Below, one piece after another: positions 42,427 through 54,970 of a stretch of DNA of 64,000 nt. The notes beneath the pieces are model-generated. The model saw only the letters and a program-made list of their open reading frames with translations, was not told where the DNA came from and did no database searches. Within the stretch, counting starts at the first letter, position 1. Every line of letters starts with the position of its first letter. Origin of the DNA: Zonotrichia leucophrys gambelii (Eukaryota; Chordata; Aves; Passeriformes; Passerellidae); the NCBI RefSeq assembly GCF_028769735.1, contig NC_088171.1, positions 66,082,216 through 66,146,215 on the forward strand, written 5' to 3'. A program made the translations under genes and the position numbers.

Positions 42427-43260
42427 CCGGGATCCTGCAGGGCATCACCCAGAAGTGCCCCTCAGGGCTGTTGGTGTCCTTGGGCCATGCCAGCAGATGG
42501 AGAACACACTGGTCCTGCAGCAGGAACTCCACAAAGAGCCAGGTGATGGCCACAGACACAGAGCCAAAACAGGTGGTCAGATGGACATCTGCACACAAAT
42601 GTCCACAGCATGAAAGAAAAGGCAGAGTAGAACTGCTCCCTGCGCACATATTTGGTGCAGGTGGTGATGTGGGGAGGTGGCAGCACCCTGGGTGTGATGT
42701 CCTTGCCCCCAGGGCTCTTCAGCAGCTGGATGGTCCTGACCACAGGAGCTGAGTAGGTGGCACCAGGGCATGGTGAAGGCCAAGCAGGTCTCTCGTGCAG
42801 TGGAGGTCAGCCCTTGGGTGGGAGGTGCTGCCCTAGACCGCCCTCTTTGCCCAGAAAATGAGGGAGGCACCAAGAAATCAGCACTGCCTGCTGGAAGGGA
42901 AATGGCTTCTTGAATGACATCCACATGAACACAGTAGACATTCTGGAGCATGAACAGCTCCCTGAAGAAAAGCCCAAAGGTCTCAAACCCTTTGTGCAAA
43001 GTCATGACATAGGTAAGGGTGCAGGCGGCCTCTCAGCTGCCAGGGCACAGGTGATGCGGTGGCTCTGTGTGACATTCTCTGTGCAGCTGGGTTCTCTGAA
43101 TGGCATTTTCCTTCAGAAGGACACTTTGTCCTCAAAAAGTGCTTTACAGGCTTCTGCTAAAAATCAAGCTTGCTGGGATGTTCAGCCTCCAAAGAGGTTT
43201 TTGTGCTTGCAAATTAACAGTGTAGAAAACAAATGGAAATGAAGCACTGCGACTCAGAAC
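42427..43260 (-). pseudogene. GCNT2: GCNT2-like exon 1, unprocessed pseudogene (I-branching N-acetylglucosaminyltransferase)
   Basis: GCNT2 is a Golgi type II membrane enzyme adding beta-1,6-GlcNAc branches to poly-LacNAc. Its alternative first exons each encode about 300 residues and splice to shared exons 2 and 3. On the - strand, family blocks occur in the right order over about 830 bp but in different frames: KPLWRLNIPASL (about 43200), CKALFEDKVSF then a stop, NVTQSHRIT, MTLHKGFETFG with QNVYCVHVD (43005-42919), ADLHCTRDL, CGQDHP, KDITPRVLPPPH with TKYVRREQF, and WPKDTNSPEGHFWV with RIPG. At least four frameshifts and two stops destroy it. The last codon is followed by CCGG|GTGAGC, an intact splice donor at the place where exon 1 ends in GCNT2. 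It is therefore a genomic copy, not a retrocopy. Position next to TMEM14C matches the human order. Exons 2 and 3 were not found in the window. The paralogue is uncertain; GCNT family identity is firm. Confidence 0.85.
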
Positions 43261-44205
43261 ACCAAAAGGGCAATATCTGTGTGTTGCACAGAGGAGCAAC
43301 TCATTGCTCTTCAGAAAAAGTCTCTCTTGAAACACAACATCAGACACCACCAACAGTGTGTTTTGATGGCTGTGCTTGCTTCTTGCTGGAAGAGTCATGG
43401 ATCCATCTGATGTAGAGTGTGCAGCTGCTGCCCTTACTTTCAGTATTAATAGTTGCACAGTCATCACTGATGTAGAAACAGTATAAGTGAAGAACAGTTT
43501 GCAGATAGAAGCTGCTCCACAGCACCCTGAAGATTAAACAGACATATTGCATAATTATTATCTTGCCAATGAGCAAGCTGGCACATATTTCAGAGTGTCC
43601 CCAAATTCAATGTATGGGTATGTTCTTAACTGCTTCCTCCTCACTCTCCCTGCATGTATCATATAGCTGTTAAAATTTCTGTGCATGTACCCTATGACAG
43701 AAAAACCTCATATTTATCTCATGCCATTATTTTTTTTTACTTGCAGGATTTTTTTTTTTAACCACCCCAATGTGTCAGCCATCACTGCTTCTGAATTGTG
43801 AAAGACTTGTAATATGAAATAAATACTACTTCAATATGTCTCAGTGACAATTACACCTGCAGATCAAGTATATATGTAAGGTATTGTGGCCTTTCTGCTC
43901 TTTGATATTCTGGATAAATGCAATTTCTAGAAGGCAATAATCAGAAACCCAGTTCAATACATACCATTTTCCAGCCAAAGAACACAGGATGAAGAAAAAC
44001 CACTCATCCATCCTCTACGTCTATATTTCTGTCTTCACTATTCTTCATTTCTCATGCAAGGCCACCAACACTCACCAATAAGAAGCAAGAGATTTTTTTT
44101 GCCCTGGTGTAGAGTTATGTCACAGCCATCAGCTTATTTCAGCAATATTTTCATTTGCAAATTTGAAATCTGACAAACAGTTTCTACTAAGAGTCATGGA
44201 TGACT
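43261..44205. other. Intergenic, upstream side of the GCNT2-like pseudogene
   Basis: No recognised element. T-rich runs occur at about 43729-43760. Confidence 0.6.
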
Positions 44206-44632
44206 TGTGATGAGCTCCAGGTTTACATCAGTGGGGGTGCTTGAGGATCCCCAGGATGAGGGAAGAGATGAGAATCTTGACTCCATGTTTCAGAAGGCTG
44301 ACTTATTATTTTATTACATATATTATATTAAAAGAAAATGGTATACTAAAACTATACTAAAGAAAGAGAAAGGACACATCAGAAGGCTAGAAAGGAATGA
44401 ATAATAAAATCTTGTGACAGATGCCGAGAGTCCGACACAACTGGCTGTTGTTGGCCATTAATTAAAAACAATTCACATGCAACCAATCAAAGATGCACCT
44501 GTTGGTAAATCATCTCCAGACCACATTCCACAGCCATCAGATAGTTATTGTTTATATTTCATTTCTGAGGCCTCTCAGCATCTCAGGAGAAAAATCCTAG
44601 TGAAAGGATTTTCATAAAATATGTCAGTGACA
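44206..44632 (-). mobile_element. Probable solo LTR, - orientation
   Basis: About 427 bp. On + it starts TGTGATGAGCTCCAGG and ends AAAATATGTCAGTGACA. On the - strand this gives a TG start and a CA end, with AATAAA at the reverse complement of 44310-44315 near the 3' side. The sequence resembles a passerine LTR family. I could not find a convincing target duplication, so the ends are approximate. Confidence 0.6.
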
Positions 44633-44879
44633 TACATCCATCACAAGGAAATGGGTTAGGAAAGCCTGCTATTTAAACTATTTAAATTAACCCTAGGCTT
44701 ACTGATGAAAAATTTGTATTTCTAAGAACTCTGAATGCATCTGGTATAACATGTAAAGGCAATGAGAGCTTAACACAACTCTGACTAAAGTGAAATCATT
44801 GGTGTCTTTGTTCCAGCTGAGAGTCTGTTCATGTGCATCTCCTGCCATGACACAGCATGTTTGGGGCATGCAAACTTTT

Positions 44880-46201
44880 CTCTTGTGGTGGTTTGACCAG
44901 GAAGAAGTGGGAATTCTGGGAAGCTGTGGTCAAACCAATGAAGGTTTTGAGTTTGAGACTGGCAGCTGGTGTAGCCAGTGGGGTTTGGACACACCTCCGA
45001 GAATACACAGGGGTTAAAAGCAGGGCTTTGGCCTTGGGAGGCTCTCTTGGGACGTCGCTGCGAAGAGGTCAGATCACCCTCCCCTGTCCACCCTTTGGGC
45101 TGCTGCCATGCGGTAGGCCCGGGGCCTGGACAGAGATGGGGGTGAGAAGGCCCTCAAGGATGGAAGGGTGGAGGAGCCCCAAGAGACATCGGGCAGCCAT
45201 TCCCCCCCCAGGAGGGAGGAGAGGGAGAGTCGGCGAGACGGAATGTGATAGCAGCCAGCCCAGGAGGAGAAAGGGGGAGAAGGGTGCAGCCCGGCCGGCT
45301 GCAGCAGCAGCAGGTGTGGGAGTATCATCGTTCCAGGACAGACAGAGACTGAAAGTTTTAACCCCTTTCTTTCATGATTGGGGCCTTGCAAAAAATGCTA
45401 ATCCTCCTCGAAGCTGAATAAGAAGGGAGATAAGAGATGAGATGAGACAAGGACCTGGCCCGAAGAACGTGGAGATGATTGAATGGGGAGAGATGATTTG
45501 GAGTGGCCTTTTGGCTGGACTTTTCTTGTGGCCATGGACTCAGTTGTTCCTGTGACACAGACTGCACTTAGGGGGAAGCAGTGGCTCAGAACCAGGAGGG
45601 TTCGTCGTGAGGACCCCCCGGCCCCAGGGGGTTGGAAAAATATGGGGGGGACAGATGTCCCAAAGCAGAGACTGTGCCTTTTTGGAGTGAGACAAGGCAT
45701 CCTTGAAAGACAACCCTAAAAGCAGCTCTGGTCCATGCGTCAGTGGTGAGAGCACTGGGCATGGAAGGAAGATGTCACAAGCGGCAAAAGGACTTTTTCC
45801 GGGCGGTGCCGAAGTGACAGGGAAGCACACGAGGTTTCAGTGTGTTTCCAGGGGAAGCCTATGGAACAAGAAGGACTCCTTTCCTCTTCATGAACTGCAG
45901 TTTGAGTATACTAAAGTGTGGGGCCAAGGCTGGGCAGTTGGTGATTTGGGAGAATGTATCGGATTGGGAAAGTCAGGTAGTGGGGAGGGGGAAAGTGGTT
46001 TTTGTAAGGTTTTCAATTTTTTTTTTTCCTTTTCCTTATGGTCTTTCCCTATTTTCCTGTAGTTTAGGTAATAAAGTGTTCTTTATGTTCAAGCTAAAGC
46101 CTGTTTTGCTTATTCCTGGTCACATCTCACAGCAGACACCAGGGTGAGGGCATTTTCATGGGGGGCACTGGCTCTGTGCCAGGCTCAAACCATGACACTC
46201 T
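44880..46201 (+). mobile_element. Solo LTR, 1.3 kb, with 4-bp target duplication
   Basis: The element at 44884-46197 begins TGTGGTGGTTTGACCAGG and ends GGCTCAAACCATGACA. It is flanked by CTCT at 44880-44883 and 46198-46201. AATAAA at 46070-46075 lies about 120 bp before the 3' end, so it is in + orientation. The TGTGGTGGTTTGACC start and AACCATGACA end are typical of an abundant passerine LTR family; family name not assigned. GC-rich U3-like sequence gives frames up to 186 residues that I do not regard as genes. No internal gag/pol/env. Confidence 0.82.
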
Positions 46202-49200
46202 ACATCCCATTATTTTGCTCCAATGTGAAGCAATGCTGAGGCAAAACCAGTTGATCTGAGATTTTGCCAGTGAATGTTCTGAGTGGGCAGTGCATTGTGC
46301 TACAGAGGGAGAGATGCTGCTGCAGGCCAAGAGTGCCGCTTGATAAAGGTGCACAGATCCTGAGCTGAGACCACTACACAAGTCTAGCAAAGAAAAGCAC
46401 AGCATTCCTGCAGGAGTCAGGGTTTCATTGAGAGGGGTCTCAGCTGGGGGCAGAGAGCACAGGTAGCTTTCCTGGAATACAAAGGCTGAGGTCTTCCAAG
46501 GCATTTGGATGTCTTGGAAACTGTCTGATCTTTTAAAACTGCAGTAATCTTTTAAAACAGTGTAATCTGCTACACGGGTAGGAAAGCTTCTAGGATCTCA
46601 AAATATATACATGACATATATATATATATGAAAGGAAATTCTTAGTTGTTGAAGCCTGCTTTACTAGCATGGCCCATATGAAACAAGTAAAGCTACATGC
46701 AGAAAATGAGATGAGTCTGCTCTTTGCAGGAGTGCAATGCAAGATTTAATTTTTCCTTGGTGTCTTTTGCTGTTGGTTTGGAGTTTTTTTCCTTGCACAG
46801 ACATTGCTGCAACACCTTTGCAGAAATCCAGAGTCACTGTGATCCTTTGGTATCAATAGCCTTGGGGGAAAGAAGGCTGCATACTTGGTGCTACTTCTTA
46901 ATCCCAATGCCTTGATTCTCTGGCACTGTTAATATTTAGATACCTGAAAGCATACATGTAAATGATAACTGTGGGAAATCAAACTGTCAAATCCTTTGGG
47001 GTTTTGAGGGATTTTTTGGGTTTCTTTTTTAGTTCTGCCTTGTGCTGCTCTGTGTGAAATAGGCCCATGCTTGAATCCACACCAGAAAAAAAAAAAAAAA
47101 GCTAACACACAAACCAAAAAACCAAACTAAAGCCAGTCAAACATTAAAAAAGAAATGCATAAGTCACATGAGCCAGCTCAATGGAAAAAGTATTTTTCAG
47201 GTATTGTTGTTGTTGATTTACAGACTCATCCAAAGTTCAGATGCAAGGAGCAGCCAAATCTAGATGTACATCTGAACCATATTATGGCACCTATCATCAG
47301 CTAGGTGTGAGGAAACATCATGAGGGTCCTGGCTTTATCTGTTGTATACTGCATCAGACCTCTGCATATTCTGGGTACAAGAACAGAGTTATGGAACAAA
47401 AAAATAACAAATGATTGAATTTACCATGCAATTTAACAAAAAGGCTGTGTAAAAGGGTTCTGTGCTGGAAGAACTAAAACTGCTGAGATTTGCAGTGCCA
47501 CTCCTTTCTATTGTTCCCTGGACCTGCACTGAAGTAATTTTCTTTTAGCCTGAGAGGAATTTTTGGTGTGGCTCCTGTAGTGGAAACATACTCCCCAATA
47601 GGATTGAGGATTGAAATGTCTTCCATGGGGATGAATGAGAATAGACCTTTCCAGACAATGAGGATATTATCTTAGGAATAGGGTTAGTACTCAGTAAACT
47701 GCTCCTGGCCTTAGCAGATATAGGTAATTGGTTTCAGCTAATTTGTTAGCTAATTAAAAAGCAAGATGCACAGGTTTTGCACATTGGTTTTGGGTTCCTG
47801 TTTGGCCTCAGTCAGTAGCAACAAATGTGATGCATTTCATGTTTATTTGGAGTCACTTGGCATTTTTTATTCTGTTGTGAGGACAAAACCATCTGTAGGA
47901 TGATGTTCCTTTTCCTGGCCCTCTCATGCAAAGCTGTCAGTTTGAGCTGGCACCACTGTTAAATTCACAGTGAGCCTGTAGGGAGCAAACAATTTTTCCT
48001 CAGTGTGTTTTTTCTGGGAAGTGCATGCAGCCACAGATTGATGTTCTGTGGCCAAGTAAAGGATCTCTTCATCCCTCACACCTTCTGAACTGAGATCAAG
48101 CTGCTTTGGTCTTGTGTTGGCTTCGGATGTCCTACAGTGTGCATGGTCTCTCTAAAACTCTCCCCCTGGAGCAGCCCTGCCTGGCAGGGTTCTCCTCTAA
48201 CACTAGCTTTACTCACATGCCCTGTCTGAGCTGGAAGGCTGGAAGCTGTCAGCACAGGGGAAGTGAAAGCAGCACAAAAGCAGACAAAATTTATTCCTAT
48301 CGCTCCTCTGCCTCCCTTTTATCCTTGCTATAGCAGTCCCTGCCCTTCCTGCACTTCCCAGGCAGCCATACCCTGACTGCTGAAAGAGAAGAAAACTCAA
48401 ACCTACCTGAAGCAGGAGTTCCCAGGTGGGCACACTGACACCGGACAGTCACAGCACAGCAGCACAGGCAGCAGACGGGAGGAGAGATGGAATGACACAT
48501 TGAGGCAAGTGCTAGCTCAGCTCACATGGTCCAGCAAAGCCATGGAATAATCTAATTGCACACAGCCAGTGAGCACATCTGTCTGCACAAACAGCAGGGG
48601 CCAGACAATGCATCCATCCCACCCACCTTTGTCTTGCTGCCGTCTCCAGCTCCAGACACGGAGCAAGACACCTTTGTCTTGCTGCCGTCTCCAGCTCCAG
48701 ACACGGAGCCTCCCACCCTGCAGGAGCTTCCCTGCTGGTCTGTGTTTGCAGCAGACTTTCAGTGCAAAGGTTTTGGGAATAGGCGAGCTGACTAGGCTCT
48801 TAGCAGAGCACATTTTGCAAATCAGAATTGCTAGTGCTCCTAAGCAGAGCACTCACAGCTCCCTCCTCCAATTAATTTTCAACAGGGACACTTACCTCTG
48901 TGCAAGCTACTCCTCATCACCTGCTCAGGAGCAACGGCATCCTCTTCCCTGCTCATTTATCCTCCTGCACAGGGAAAGCAAGACATAATTAAACACGTCC
49001 TAATAGAGGACAGGCAGGCTGTGGTGGTGAAGCTGGTTTTAGCTAGCTTTCTTCTGTAAATATGACTAGATTTTATAGCTGACACTGGTGTAGCCAAGGC
49101 AGGATAGGGATCTGTTTTCTCCCTGCAGATTAAAATCTGCATTAATGTACAATAAAGTACAATTGTATATGTGCAGCCACCATTTGCCCTGGAGGAGTGT

Positions 49201-52200
49201 CCAAAAGCAGCTTACAATGGGTTTTGCAAACGTTTGGGCACTTGCTAGCTTTATGAGCATGAACCCAAGGTGTTCCCCTCGATGGTGTCAGACCCTCAGA
49301 GAGGCGTCAGGGCAGGGCAGTGTCCCTGCAGCCTGGGGTCTGCATGGCCAGGGGTCTGCTCCCAGCTGCAGGTGTGTTAGCAGCCGGAGGAGCAAAGCAA
49401 CCCCATTTGCAGGTTGGGAGTCACCTGCTCTGCCAAGCAGGCCTGACAGCCCTGTTCCACAGCCCTGGGTGCTGGTACAGGTGACTGGCTGTACCAGAGA
49501 GAACAGATACATGGATCAGATCAGTGCTAGTATTTTTTGTGCCTTCGCTAAACATGTAGCAGTATCACGCTCTTTACTCTGACAATATAATTTGTTGCCA
49601 GGTACAACATGAGCAGAGAACTCGTAGGGATCCAGAAAACACCTACTGTCAGGAATGACTGAAAATATATATGTTTATTATGGTATTAGGAAAAAAAAGG
49701 GGGGGGGGCAGGAAGTTTTCAAATATGTAAAAAAGGTAAACCAGAAGCAAATTCTGGTTCAAGCAGGAAGGGAGTAGCTGATTCTCTCTGTTCTCTGTGC
49801 AAGGGACAAGAACTCATCATCTTAGATAGCATCAGAAGAGGTGAAGATCAGACATAATGGAAGCTTTGTAGTGATAAACAGTTAAATGTGGATTAGATTG
49901 TCTGGAAAGGCTGGAATTTTCCTGATGATGGTTTTCATTGGCAGGTTAGGCGTAGCTTTTTCAGCAGTTTTACGGGTCATACTGGTTCAGACCTGGTAAT
50001 TTTCTAGGTCTTTTCCAGCTTTCTTACCTCTGATGGTCTATATTACAGTACTGTAACTTAGGTGTAGCTGGGCTGAGGATCCTGCAAAAAAAAACTCGGC
50101 AAAGGTAACAAGAGGAGTTTGTCATCATTTAGAAATACGCTCATGATCTCTGCTAATTGCTTTTAACATTGCAGTTTGGTTAAAATCGGGATACTCCTGG
50201 ACCATTCATGGAGAAAAAAACATTTGTGATATTTGTGATTCATCCTAAGGAAAAAGAAAAATCATTTAATAAATGCTAAGTCTAACAGTTTACCTATTGA
50301 CAGGTATTTCACATCTCTTATCTTTTCTCATCTTAACACAAATTAGCTTGATCACTGTTCCATTTTTTTATCCCTCACTGAATTATCAGGACTCTTTTTC
50401 AGTAGATGTCTGCTGTCCTTAATGTCTTCCTACCTAAGAAGAGTTTTCAGCAGGTTTAGGTAGAACCAAGCCAGGACTTGCCTTGGAAAAGCATTTTTCT
50501 CCTCACCATCATCATCTGTGGGGTGCCACCTGGCTTTTGGGGCTCTGGAACCTCCCAAAGGGCTTTAGGACTGAAAGCAACCCCATCACATGGCACTGCA
50601 AGTCTGCTGGGGAGAAGATGTTAGACATCCTTGACTGCTGGAGCCTGCCAGGCTCTTTGTGGGTAATGAGAGCCCACTGGCAGAAGTACAAACCCTGGCT
50701 GTTGGGGAAGGAATCTGACCAGTGTTGCACAGCTGCAGCTTTTTTCCCACCAGTGGAAAAGTCACCATTTGTAGCCCAAAGTCTTTTCTTAAGATTTAGC
50801 CTAAAATTTGCAACTTCTGTTGCCTAGTTTTCGCTTTGTAGGCTTTGCTTTGTGCCAGGGCCTCCTCACTGCATGACCAGGAGTCTGGGCAAAGCAGCCT
50901 GTGCTGCTGAGCCCTCCACCTCACCCCAAATTTGCACTAAAGTTACCACAGCTCTAATGTGAACACAGGGGACTTTTTTTTCCCCCTGTCTTTGCTATCC
51001 ACACACACATGGAAGCCTGTATCATCCTCTTTAGAGGGAGCCCTGCTTTAGGCTCTATCAAGTTTTCACATCATCTCCACATCTTTTTCCTTGTTATCTT
51101 CTGGAGCTGTTGATAAGCGCACACCCAAAACTGCTCAGCAAAAGCCTCGAACTTCACCCCTGAGTGTTTCAAATTGCCAAACACCTTCCTGTTTGCTTTT
51201 GCTTAGGGTGGAGGCTCTGTTTATGTGTTGGTCCCTAGTTCTACTGCTTACACAAAAACCTTTTACGGCTGTTTTACGGGAAGGGGAGTGGCTTCTATCA
51301 CCATTCCCCATGGGGCTGAAGACAGACCCTGATAGCATTAGTGAGGCTGGGACAACCTTGTCTTCCCATACTGGGTCACTGGAAAGTCGCCAAGACAGTT
51401 ATAAAGGGGCAAAGAGGCAGGAAAACTGCTGGAAATCTCCTGCCTTGCAAAACATTGCATTCCTCAGCTCCTGCAGCAGCCTTTTCTTGTCTGGTCCTTT
51501 CCTGCTAAACAGCTTCTCCCAGGCCACAGTTTTCTTACTGGATTGCCCAGCTGCTATACTCACCTGGCAGCTGGTCTCCTAACATCTGTTTTCAGTCCTG
51601 ACACAGGTTATTTCACTGTGCTTTCTGGAACCTTTCTTTTGCAGCTTGTCTGGATCCTGCTTTGAATTACAATTGTACTCTGCAGTCAAAATTCTGGAAG
51701 TGTTTGTTTCTTTTCTTCCAGTTCAGCTCAATTTCTGTTTGGGAACTATTTACAGCCTCTTGGCTGTCACTCATACTGAGAATGCTCCTTGGCCTGAACC
51801 CCAAGCCTTTATTTAGGTTTAGGTTTTGCTATACCACTTTTTATTTGCAAAGAGTGTACACTCTTCCCTGTACCTACAGCAATCAGAAGAAAACAGGCAG
51901 CTTTATCCCTAAGCCCCTGCTTATTCCATCTCTGAGGGCTCTGTTACACATCTGGGCAAGTTCATGGCAGAGAATTATTTTTGGATACATGGCAGTTACG
52001 TCCTTCTCGGAAGATCCTGGTCTACAAATGGTTGTAGGCTGGGTAGGGTATCAGGAAAAGTGCCACATTTGCTTGCACATCTCCTTTGCTCTTCCAAAGC
52101 ACCTGCTGGGGGACACAATACTGGTCTGGCATGTTATGACTCTCCTGAATTCTTGCTCGATCTCAGGGATGCACAAATGATTGCTTTTCTCACTCTCAGA

Positions 52201-53407
52201 CCCTTTTCAGGCACACACACACAGCTCAGCTGCAAACACTGCCCTGCTCTAGGCCATTGGTTGTCAGTAGTTTCTGAGATTTCTCCAGGTCAGGTCTTGC
52301 TCAGGACATTACATGAGCTCAGTGTCTTGGATGGTGGCTTCTGTTGTGACTAAACAGTGTGGGAGTCTGAGTTGCTCCTGGTGGTCAGCCAGAACAGACC
52401 TCAGAGAGACATTGCACCTCTCAGCAGTCTCTGAGGTTTCTTTCACACCCACATTGCTGTGTCCAGCATGGGCCATCGTGTCCTCTAATCAGTACAGCAG
52501 TTCTGGAGTAACTTGGCATCTCTGACAGAAAACAGTGGTGGATTTATGTGCCTGTATTCATACAGTACCATATTCATACAGTGCCATATTAAAAATTTCA
52601 GCTGGGCCATCTCATAGTGGAAGTAAGACTTTTTCCAGGGGCATTAGCTATGGGATCTCCAGAGTTATAGCCACATTAATCATGAATTCCCCAAGAAACT
52701 GCCCTACCCCATTAAATACACTGGCATATTTTTTAATAAGGTCACCTGCCTTGTGTCAGCTGAGATGGAACAATTCCCACTTTCATTACCAGTTTGATCA
52801 ATCTAATATCCAACCTGCTCAGGGACTAAGCTCTGGTGATGCTGCTGTGTGTACAGAATGAAATTTGTGGTGTTTTACATCCTATTTGATTGAGTCTTAA
52901 AGCACATCATGTCTGTTGATGCCCCCCTGCCTTACCTTTCTCTTGCAAAGGTGAGTTCTTACTCTCTTTTCCTCCAGCCAGTCCTACTGCTGCCACACCA
53001 GCATGGATAACCACATAGCCTTCTGGGGAGCAGGCTGAAGCTTCTATTTGCTCTCAATTTCTTCTGGGACCTGACTGCTTTCATGGGAACACCAGGAGTG
53101 TGGTCCTCTTCCTGCTGGCTGCCTGGTCTGGAGTATCACATAGTCCACCCTGACTTCAATTGCACAGACACCTGGGGGTTTTATCAGCTCTCTGTGACAA
53201 ATCTGTTGCAGGCCACCACAGCGTCCCAGGCAGTCTGCCCCTGGTGTTCACCAGCCAGCACCTTCTGATCTGTGGTAAGCTCTGCTGTGGCAGCAGGACC
53301 TGCCTCATGATGCAGGGCCAGCAGTTGCATTGGGACAGCACTGTGCTGTCCCTTTTACCCACATTTTGCAAAAGATACAGTCCTTTAGACTCCTCTTTTG
53401 CAGGTAC
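46202..53407. other. Gene-poor intergenic stretch
   Basis: No gene recognised over 7 kb. Simple-sequence items: TA run near 46614-46630, A15 at 47086-47100, A8G10 at 49691-49708, and the 45-bp tandem duplication at 48624. Between 51.09 and 52.53 kb the + strand has several overlapping frames (163, 172 and 129 residues) with no recognisable domain or splice pattern. Confidence 0.55.
48624..48709. repeat. 45-bp tandem duplication
   Basis: CACCTTTGTCTTGCTGCCGT and the next 21 bases occur at 48624 and again at 48669 with no mismatch over 41 bp, a period of 45 bp. The identity implies a recent duplication. Because 45 is a multiple of three, frames on both strands stay open through it. Confidence 0.95.
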
Positions 53408-54970
53408 TCACCATAGAATTATATATTCAAAGAACAGGTTGGAAAAGACCTCCAAGATCATTGAGTCCAATCTTTGACCAAACACCACCACGCCAACTAA
53501 ACCATAGCCCTAAGTGCTGCATCCAGTCAGTTCTTGAACACTTTAGAGATGATGACTCCACCACTTCCCTGGGCAGCCTATTCCAATGCTTTGCCACCTC
53601 TTCAGGGGAAAAATTAATTCTTCCTGATCTTCAACCTGAACCTACCCTATCTAAGTTAAGATAATTTCCTCTAGAGCTGTCACTTGTTAACTGGGAGAAG
53701 AGGTCAACCTCCACCTGACTGCAGCTTCCTTTCAGGTAGTTGTAAAGAGTGATAGACTCACCCCAGGTGCTCCTTTTCCCCAGGCTAAGCATCCCCAGAT
53801 CCCTCAGCTGCTCCTCATGTGACTCTCTAATCTCCACTGCCCTTGTCTGGAACAAGCTCCAGCCCCTCAATGTCTTCCTTGTGGTGAAGGGCCCACAGCT
53901 GAACGCAGGATTCCAGGTGTGGCCTCACCAGTGCTAAGTCCTGCAGGACAATCACTGCCCTGCTCCTGCTGGCCACACTGTCCCTGATACAGGCCAGGAT
54001 GTCACTTGCCTTCCTGCCCACCTGGGCACATGCTGGCTCATGCTCAGTCACTATTGTTCTGCATCCCCAGGTCCTTTTCCAGGGGGCAGCTTTCCAGCCT
54101 CTTCTGTTCCCCACCCTGTAGAGCTGCATGGGGCCATTGCCAAAGTGCGAGACCTGGCACCTGATTATGATGAACTTCATTTCTTTGGCCTTGACCCTTC
54201 AGTCCAGCCTGTCCAGATCTTCTGCAAAGCCTTCCTGCCTTTCAGCAGATCAACACTGCTGCTGCACTAAGTGTCATCCATGAATTTGCTGAGGGTACAC
54301 TCAATCCCCTCATCCAGGTCATGGATAAAGCTATTAAACAGAACTGTCCCCAGTACTGAGCTGGGGGAGACCCTGCCAGTGACAGGCCATCAAGGGGACA
54401 TGGCACCATCCACCACCACAGTGTGTGACCATCCTGATAGATTTTAACCCAGCACAGAGTGCTCCTAAGCAAGCTGTGGGCTGCCGGCTTGTCCAGAATT
54501 GTGCCAGAGAAGTCCAGGTAGATAACATCCACATCCTTTCCCTCATCCACCAGGCAGATCACCTGGTCATAAAAGGAGATCAGGCTGGTCCAGCTGGACC
54601 TGACTTTCATAAACCCAGGCTAGCTAGGCCTGATTCCCTCCCTGATTGTCCTGTGTGTGCCATGTGATTGCACCCAAGATGTTCTGTTCCATAACCTTTT
54701 CCAGCACCAAGGACAGGCTGACAGGCCTGTATTTCCTCCAACCCTTCTTGGGGATGGGCTTTTCATTGACTAACATCCAGTCATCTTGTACCTCCCCAGT
54801 TTTCCTGGGGAGGAAAGACTGATGATAAATGCTATGATTTAAACACAAGCAGCTGGTTTTCAGTTTTCTGCCATTCAAATAGTAGTGAAAAATGGCTGTC
54901 AATGTCTCCTTTGGGTTGGGCTTTGGTGCTTTGCCAGCCTTCTGATTCAGAGAATTTCTCTCTGGGCAGC
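53408..54970 (-). mobile_element. CR1 LINE, 1.5 kb of ORF2 3' half plus 3' UTR (dead copy)
   Basis: On the - strand, CR1 ORF2 blocks follow in order. WMLVNEKPIPKKG and RPVSLSLVLEKVMEQNIL lie at about 54800-54700. LISFYDQVICLVDEGKDVDV and IYLDFS, with WVKIYQDG, lie at about 54600-54430. LACIRDSVASRSR and LALVRPHLESCVQLWALHH lie at about 54000-53880. LYNYLKGSCSQVEVDLFSQL lies at about 53740. The 3' end reads AGAATTATATATTCAAAGAA on + at 53413, near the element's tail. Several frameshifts separate these blocks, so the copy is inactive. It is 5' truncated. Confidence 0.92.

Noticed and set aside
44857..45417. 186-residue + frame
   Set aside because: Falls inside the 44884-46197 LTR; best explained by GC content of the LTR.
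49649..49710. Possible LTR start (TGTCAGGAATGACTG with a TTTATT box nearby)
   Set aside because: I could not find a matching CA end or a target duplication within 1 kb to the right.
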